From positions 1 to 8,935 of the forward strand of contig CAIKZV010000003.1 in assembly GCA_903831925.1 (NCBI GenBank): a DNA stretch of 8,935 bases, given 5' to 3'. Under the pieces are notes generated by a model, which ran no database searches, was not told where the DNA came from, and saw only the letters and a list, made by a program, of their open reading frames with translations. The DNA is from an uncultured Burkholderiales bacterium (GTDB lineage Bacteria > Pseudomonadota > Gammaproteobacteria > Burkholderiales > Burkholderiaceae_E). Below, piece after piece: positions 5,438 to 8,935 of this stretch (position 1 is its first letter; every line of letters begins with the position of its first letter). The position numbers and the translations under genes were made by a program.

Positions 5438-7339
5438 ATGCGTTTACGCCTGCCTGCGCGCCGCTTCGCGCTGAGCATGAGCATCGTGCCGATGCTTCAT
5501 GCCACCGCCGTCATGGCTCAAGCACAACCCGTCTCATCGCAGAACCCTTCGTTGCCCGCGTCGCAGACCGACACCAATCGGCTCGACCCGGTCAATGTGA
5601 CCGCCACACGCATCCCTTCACGGGTCAGCGACACCATCGCTGAAACCACGGTCATCGATCGCACCGAGATCGACCGTGCCACCGGACGCACTTTTTCCGA
5701 GCTGCTGTCCCGACAGCCCGGTATCCAGTTCGCCAACACCGGCGGGCTCGGCCAGTTTTCGTCGGTCTACATTCGCGGCATGAGGGCCCAAAGCACGCTG
5801 CTGCTGGTCGACGGCGTGCCGATGGGCGACGTCGACTTCAATCTGCCCTCGATGTCGAACATTCCGCTCGACTCGATCGATCGGGTCGAGATCGTGCGCG
5901 GACCGCTCTCATCGCTCTACGGCAGTCAGGCAATGGGCGGGGTCATCCAGGTCTTCACGCGACAGGCTCGCGAAGGCTTTTCGCCGAATGCCAGCGCCAC
6001 CATCGGATCAAATCAGTTCTACCAGATCAGCGGGGGCGCGGCGTTCGGTCAGGGACCCTTCAATGGTGCGGTCCAGCTGTCGCGGGTCAGCACCAATGCG
6101 TTTTCGGCGACAGCCCCCAACGAACCCTTCGGCTACTACAACCCCGATCGCGACCCGTTCATCCAGAACAGCGGCAACCTGCGACTCGGCTGGCAGTTGA
6201 GCAGCGACTGGCGCATCGAAGGGTCGGCGATGAGCTCGCAGGCAACGCGGCATATCGATGATGGGCCCGATGTCGATTCGAAGCAGAAGATCACCAACGC
6301 GGTCCAGACCCTTGCGCTTAACGGCAAGCTCGCCGACAACTGGCGCACCCGGCTGAGCGTGGGCTGGTCGTCAGACACGCGCGAGGCGATCGCCACCGCG
6401 AACCCTTATGAGTATCCCGGCAAGTTCAAGAGCGATCAGCGCCAGTACACCTGGGAAAACACCACAATGACGCCGCTGGGGACGGCAATGGTGCTGCTTG
6501 AACGCACGACGCAGTCCCTGACGCAGCCGGTCCAGCTCTACGCGGTGACGCAGCGAAACATCGACGGGCTGGGTGTCGGCCTCACCGGTGAATCGCAGCA
6601 GCACTCCTGGCAGACGGCAGTGCGTCGGGACGTCAATTCGCAATTCGGCGGCCAGACCACCGGCAGCATCGGTTATGGCTATGCCCTGACGCCCCAATGG
6701 CGGCTCGGCGCGTCCTACGGCACGAGCTTCGTTGCCCCCAGCTTTGCTGACCTCTACTACCCCGGCTACAGCAACCCGAACCTCACACCCGAGCAGGGCA
6801 AGAGCACAGAGTTGAGCCTGCGCTGGGCAAGCGGTGGACAAAGCCTGAGGACGGCGTGGATCGATACCCGCATCCAGAACGCGATCGTGCTGGATGCCGA
6901 CTTCCTGCCAGTCAATGTCGGCACCGCAAAGATCGATGGCCTGGTCATGGCATGGCAAGGCAACTGGCCGACGGTATTGGCCAGTGCGTCCTACGAGAAC
7001 CTGAACCCACGCAATACCACCGGCGGTGACCCTTACTACGGCAATCAGCTGCCCGGGCGTGCTCGCCAGGCTTTGCGCGGCAGCATCGACTGGATGGTGA
7101 GTGTCTTCAGCATCGGCGCCACGGTGTCTGCCTGGTCGTCGCGCTACAGCGATCTGGCCAATTCCTACCAGGTGGGTGGGTTCACGACCATCGACCTGCG
7201 TGCCGATTACCCGATCGACAAGTCATGGACGGTGGGGGTCAGGCTCAACAACCTGACCGAGAAAAGCTATCAGACGGTGTACGGCTACAACCAGCCTGGC
7301 AGGGAAGGCTATCTGACCCTGCGCTGGCAGCCGCGCTGA
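5438..7339 (+). CDS. btuB: TonB-dependent outer-membrane cobalamin receptor BtuB
   Basis: Imports vitamin B12 and related corrinoids across the outer membrane using TonB energy. The 633 residues begin with a signal peptide (about 1-27, cleavage likely after AVMA). A TonB-box-like stretch follows, DPVNVTATR at 50-58. The plug domain spans about 60-175: ETTVIDRTEIDR, ELLSRQPGIQ, the conserved S-V-Y-I-R-G (109-114), LLLVDGVP and V-E-I-V-R-G-P-x-S-S-L-Y-G-S (150-163). A beta-barrel follows to the end, rich in alternating aromatic strands. The last strand ends GYLTLRWQPR, so the C-terminal residue is Arg rather than the common aromatic. The cobalamin riboswitch directly upstream strongly supports BtuB over another siderophore-type receptor. 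Start at 5438 has GGAG 10 bases upstream and gives a complete signal peptide. No btuCDF or cobalamin-synthesis genes lie nearby. The 38-base gap to the convergent gene shows no clear terminator. Confidence 0.95.
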   Translation: MRLRLPARRFALSMSIVPMLHATAVMAQAQPVSSQNPSLPASQTDTNRLDPVNVTATRIPSRVSDTIAETTVIDRTEIDRATGRTFSELLSRQPGIQFANTGGLGQFSSVYIRGMRAQSTLLLVDGVPMGDVDFNLPSMSNIPLDSIDRVEIVRGPLSSLYGSQAMGGVIQVFTRQAREGFSPNASATIGSNQFYQISGGAAFGQGPFNGAVQLSRVSTNAFSATAPNEPFGYYNPDRDPFIQNSGNLRLGWQLSSDWRIEGSAMSSQATRHIDDGPDVDSKQKITNAVQTLALNGKLADNWRTRLSVGWSSDTREAIATANPYEYPGKFKSDQRQYTWENTTMTPLGTAMVLLERTTQSLTQPVQLYAVTQRNIDGLGVGLTGESQQHSWQTAVRRDVNSQFGGQTTGSIGYGYALTPQWRLGASYGTSFVAPSFADLYYPGYSNPNLTPEQGKSTELSLRWASGGQSLRTAWIDTRIQNAIVLDADFLPVNVGTAKIDGLVMAWQGNWPTVLASASYENLNPRNTTGGDPYYGNQLPGRARQALRGSIDWMVSVFSIGATVSAWSSRYSDLANSYQVGGFTTIDLRADYPIDKSWTVGVRLNNLTEKSYQTVYGYNQPGREGYLTLRWQPR

Positions 7340-7377
7340 TCGCAGCGCCCAGATGGCCTGAAGCGCCCGAGTCCGGC

Positions 7378-7887
7378 TCAGAAATCGATTCTGAACTGGA
7401 CTCGCAAACCGTCGACACGGTCGCGGTAGGTCATCGGGGTCACCGCAAACCACCGCGAGGACATTGAACCGGTGGCAGCGCCGAGCAGGTTCCAGGCCAT
7501 GTCCTTCAAGGAGGCGGTCGAACCGGGACGACCGATGTCGTAGAACTCCTTGGCAATCCCTGGCAGCGCACCGATCAGCGTTCCATAGAGAAACTGGTCG
7601 GCACTGTCTGCGGACTTCCCGGCCATCGATGCGCCGAACATGCCAAGCGGCGCCGACACGCCAAAGTGATTGGCCTTGTCCATACCGACCCATGAGTCCT
7701 GGCGGATCTCTGCCATAGACGGCGAAAAAATGGCGAGCGAAACGACGAACGGCAGCACCAGCGTTCGGCACAGCTGGCCTGTGATCCACCGCACATCGAA
7801 ACGGAAATTCACACCCGACGGACGGAAATCACCGACCGTTCGTCTGAGAAAGCTTGTTGAGTCTCGAAAAATTTCGCGGTTTTTCAT
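7378..7887 (-). CDS. YfiM/DUF2279-like envelope protein
   Basis: A 169-residue protein of unknown biochemical role. Its core matches what I recall of the YfiM (DUF2279) family: D-K-A-N-H-F-G-V-S (70-78), a small-residue helix, G-A-L-P-G-I-A-K-E-F-Y-D (106-117) and S-L-K-D-M-A-W-N-L-L-G-A-A-T-G (126-140). The acidic/His residues D70, H74, E114, D117 and D129 are the likely functional ones. A hydrophobic stretch at 42-55 followed by SPSMA (55-59) looks like a signal peptide, but it is preceded by about 40 polar residues, unusually long. The start is nevertheless supported by GAGGAA (7892-7897), 4 bases before the ATG, and no later ATG lies before the hydrophobic stretch; GTG codons at residues 26 or 32 are weaker alternatives. 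Convergent with btuB. A CRP-type site lies upstream. Family assignment is from memory of motifs. Confidence 0.75.
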   Translation of the reverse strand: MKNREIFRDSTSFLRRTVGDFRPSGVNFRFDVRWITGQLCRTLVLPFVVSLAIFSPSMAEIRQDSWVGMDKANHFGVSAPLGMFGASMAGKSADSADQFLYGTLIGALPGIAKEFYDIGRPGSTASLKDMAWNLLGAATGSMSSRWFAVTPMTYRDRVDGLRVQFRIDF

Positions 7888-7908
7888 TGCGTTCCTCGCC
7901 TGAACGCA

Positions 7909-7914
7909 ACTTTA
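7909..7914 (-). promoter_or_regulatory. -10 element of the YfiM-like gene
   Basis: TAAAGT (4 of 6 to TATAAT) on the minus strand, 22 bases from the start codon. Transcription would start near 7902, placing the CRP-type palindrome centre at about -41. There is no good -35 hexamer, as expected for an activator-dependent promoter. Confidence 0.4.
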
Positions 7915-7934
7915 GTCTCGAAATTCCGAAAAGA

Positions 7935-7950
7935 TGTGACAAAAGTCACA
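7935..7950. promoter_or_regulatory. CRP/Vfr-type binding site TGTGAC-AAAA-GTCACA
   Basis: A perfect 16-base palindrome matching the cAMP receptor protein consensus TGTGA-N6-TCACA at all ten specified positions. Its centre (7942.5) is about 41 bases upstream of the predicted start of transcription of the YfiM-like gene, the class II activator position. The FNR consensus (TTGAT-N4-ATCAA) does not fit. The next gene on the plus side is more than 900 bases away, so the YfiM-like gene is the likely target. Confidence 0.7.
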
Positions 7951-7991
7951 CACCGCTCAAATCCGCAAATCGACCGTTCGTCTGATGGCAG

Positions 7992-8008
7992 GCTGATCTT
8001 TGATCAGC
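7992..8008. repeat. Perfect hairpin GCTGATC-TTT-GATCAGC
   Basis: Seven-base perfect arms around a TTT loop between hsp20 and the YfiM-like gene. No T-run follows on either strand, so it is not a standard terminator. It could be a protein-binding palindrome or part of the hsp20 3' structure. Confidence 0.4.
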
Positions 8009-8036
8009 GGCACCTGATTTGCGACCCCTTTGATTC

Positions 8037-8085
8037 CTTAGGCTATTGGCAATGCAGCCTAAGTCCGGGCGAGGACTCAGGCTGC
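8037..8085. repeat. Two mutually exclusive stem-loops sharing one arm
   Basis: Stem A pairs CTTAGGCT (8037-8044) with AGCCTAAG (8056-8063), 8 perfect base pairs, 11-base loop. Stem B pairs GCAGCCTAAGTCC (8054-8066) with GGACTCAGGCTGC (8073-8085), 12 pairs and one A-C mismatch, 6-base loop. The segment 8056-8063 is used by both, so only one can form. On the minus strand this lies about 40 bases beyond the hsp20 stop. No T-run follows. Possible roles are terminator/anti-terminator or a structured 3' end. Confidence 0.55.
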
Positions 8086-8089
8086 GTTT

Positions 8090-8115
8090 GGCGAAGAATT
8101 TCGCCTCAGCGAGGC
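8090..8115 (-). terminator. Overlapping hairpins just after hsp20
   Basis: GCCTC/GAGGC (8103-8107 with 8111-8115) and GGCGAA/TTCGCC (8090-8095 with 8100-8105) are both perfect, share three bases, and begin 8 bases beyond the hsp20 stop. There is no T-run after either on the minus strand, so termination here is possible but not demonstrated. Confidence 0.3.
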
Positions 8116-8122
8116 ATGCGTC

Positions 8123-8563
8123 TTACTGAACCGTCACGCGCTTGGGGCCGACGCCAGCCTTGCGCGGCAAGGTCAGTTCGAGCACCCCGTTTTCGAAGGT
8201 CGCGGTCGCCGCGGCTTCGTCAACTTCATCGGCAAGCACCACACTGCGTGCCAGCGCACCGACATACCGCTCGCTTCGCAAAATGCGATCGCTGCCGGAG
8301 GCTGCTTCATCGCGTTTGACGTCGGCACGAATCGTCACGCGGTTGGCTTCGATGTCGATATTGATCGCGTCCTTGGCAACGCCTGGCATATCGGCGCGAA
8401 GCACATAGCCGCCTTCCTGCTCAATGACATCGATGCGCGGCGCAGCGGCTCGCGCAGGCGATGTCGCTGCAGACTCGCGGGCAAGCGCGGGGTCAGCAAA
8501 GAAGTTGCGAAACAGCGTCGGGAAAACGTCGGACAAAGGATCGTAGGGAGAAACTCGGGTCAT
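8123..8563 (-). CDS. Small heat-shock protein, Hsp20/alpha-crystallin family
   Basis: ATP-independent holdase that binds unfolding proteins in the cytoplasm and forms oligomers. The 146-residue product has a short N-terminal arm rich in Phe (about 1-40). The alpha-crystallin domain spans about 42-138: PRIDVIEQEGGYVLRADMPGV, the central SERYVGALARSVVL segment, and the hallmark N-G-V-L-E-L-T-L-P-R-K (125-135). The tail contains V-T-V (143-145) matching the I/V-x-I/V motif that docks into neighbouring subunits. The start at 8563 has AGGAG (8571-8575) 7 bases upstream. An in-frame ATG at 8641 would add 26 residues, but it lies upstream of the predicted transcription start and lacks a good ribosome site. 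Heat-shock-type promoter and a leader hairpin precede it. Confidence 0.94.
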   Translation of the reverse strand: MTRVSPYDPLSDVFPTLFRNFFADPALARESAATSPARAAAPRIDVIEQEGGYVLRADMPGVAKDAINIDIEANRVTIRADVKRDEAASGSDRILRSERYVGALARSVVLADEVDEAAATATFENGVLELTLPRKAGVGPKRVTVQ

Positions 8564-8584
8564 GGCGATGCTCCTGAATGAGTG

Positions 8585-8604
8585 GGGCAGCAGGTGTGCT
8601 GCCC
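8585..8604 (-). promoter_or_regulatory. 5' leader hairpin of hsp20
   Basis: GGGCAGCA (8585-8592) pairs perfectly with TGCTGCCC (8597-8604), with a 4-base loop. It would sit near the 5' end of the mRNA, about 9 bases before the Shine-Dalgarno. The Shine-Dalgarno itself is not in the stem, so it is not a classic ROSE or fourU thermometer. It may stabilise the mRNA 5' end. Confidence 0.5.
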
Positions 8605-8615
8605 GTCTCACCGAG

Positions 8616-8642
8616 TTATGCGCCATCACACTGAATTTCAAG
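8616..8642 (-). promoter_or_regulatory. Heat-shock (sigma-32-like) promoter of hsp20
   Basis: Minus-strand CTTGAA, followed by a further A (8642-8636), is a perfect match to the sigma-32 -35 element. After a 13-base spacer comes GCGCATAA (8623-8616), a partial match to CCCCATNT that keeps the CAT core. Transcription would begin near 8608, leaving a leader of about 45 bases that starts with the hairpin. A sigma-70 reading (TTGAAA with TAACTC at 17 bases) is also possible. Confidence 0.5.
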
Positions 8643-8662
8643 CGCTCTGTGCGCAGGTAATG

Positions 8663-8682
8663 CGAATGCGCCCGAATGCGCA
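8663..8682. repeat. Tandem 10-base repeat CGAATGCGC(C/A)
   Basis: Two head-to-tail copies, CGAATGCGCC and CGAATGCGCA, between the nitroreductase stop and the hsp20 promoter. They may be a small regulator site or chance slippage in GC-rich DNA. A weak CGCGC/GCGCG stem (8687-8691 with 8700-8704) lies next to it. Confidence 0.35.
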
Positions 8683-8709
8683 GGCGCGCGCATCACCTTG
8701 CGCGAAGCA

Positions 8710-8935
8710 TCAGAGCAGCGTGCAGGCCTCGTTGAAGTCGAATCGGGGCAGCCGCTCCATGACCTTGGCAGGATCACCGTAGCCGATGTTGCACAGGAAG
8801 TTCGATTTGACTCGTCCGTCGGGAAAAAATTCGGCATCGACCTTGGCATTGTCAAAACCCGACATCGCCCCGACATCGAGGCCCACCGCGCGTGCTGCGA
8901 GCATCAGATAGGCGCCTTGCAGCGAGCTGTTGCGC
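8710..8935 (-). CDS. Nitroreductase-family protein, RutE/HadB type, 5' end outside window
   Basis: C-terminal 74-75 residues of an FMN-dependent nitroreductase-family oxidoreductase. The visible sequence starts RNSSLQGAYLMLAARAVGLD, continues with G-A-M-S-G-F-D-N-A-K-V-D and F-F-P-D-G, then K-S-N-F-L-C-N-I-G-Y-G-D, and ends F-D-F-N-E-A-C-T-L-L. This set, in particular MSGFDNAKVD and the SNFLCNIGYGD strand, is what I recall for the RutE/HadB-like group, whose known member RutE reduces malonic semialdehyde to 3-hydroxypropionate in pyrimidine breakdown. No other rut genes are visible, so the pathway here is unproven. The frame is open to the right edge. The ATG at 8904 is internal, not the start. 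Confidence 0.88.
   Translation of the reverse strand, partial: RNSSLQGAYLMLAARAVGLDVGAMSGFDNAKVDAEFFPDGRVKSNFLCNIGYGDPAKVMERLPRFDFNEACTLL

Noticed and set aside
7340..7377. Bidirectional terminator between btuB and the convergent YfiM-like gene
   Set aside because: The 38-base gap has only a 4-base GCGC self-pairing and no T-run on either strand.

Overview
The window looks like chromosomal DNA of a GC-rich Gram-negative bacterium, probably a beta- or gammaproteobacterium. The evidence is a BtuB-type TonB-dependent outer-membrane receptor, a phosphatidylserine decarboxylase, a YfiM-like envelope protein, a CRP-type operator, and an HU protein with a lysine/alanine-rich tail. I see no insertion sequence, phage gene, tRNA, rRNA or CRISPR array. 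I cannot name the genus from the sequence alone.

Left part (1-3540): three minus-strand genes form a tight operon. In transcription order they are a membrane-anchored MBL-fold hydrolase, a subfamily-I-type haloalkane dehalogenase (4-base ATGA overlap), and a membrane-anchored formylglycine sulfatase (30-base gap) that runs off the left edge. The leader and promoter region (3355-3540) holds three short palindromes, one lying over a plausible -10 element. All three products are hydrolases, so this is probably a small catabolic cassette, perhaps for halogenated or sulfated organic compounds. The substrate is unknown.

Middle (3540-5440): an HU-family protein and phosphatidylserine decarboxylase (psd), both on the minus strand, followed by a 385-base space divergent from psd. 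That space holds a clear cobalamin riboswitch on the plus strand, with a leader leading to the next gene.

Right part (5438-8935): the riboswitch-controlled cobalamin receptor btuB (+) converges with a minus-strand YfiM/DUF2279-like gene. The YfiM-like gene has a perfect CRP-type palindrome about 41 bases upstream of its predicted transcription start. Further right are an hsp20 small heat-shock gene with a heat-shock-type (sigma-32-like) promoter and a leader hairpin, and the 3' end of a RutE/HadB-type nitroreductase gene. The space between hsp20 and the YfiM-like gene contains two stem-loops that share a strand and cannot form together.

No wholly new system is evident. The items most worth following up are the MBL-dehalogenase-sulfatase operon with its palindrome-rich control region, the alternative hairpins at 8037-8085, and the CRP site at 7935-7950.
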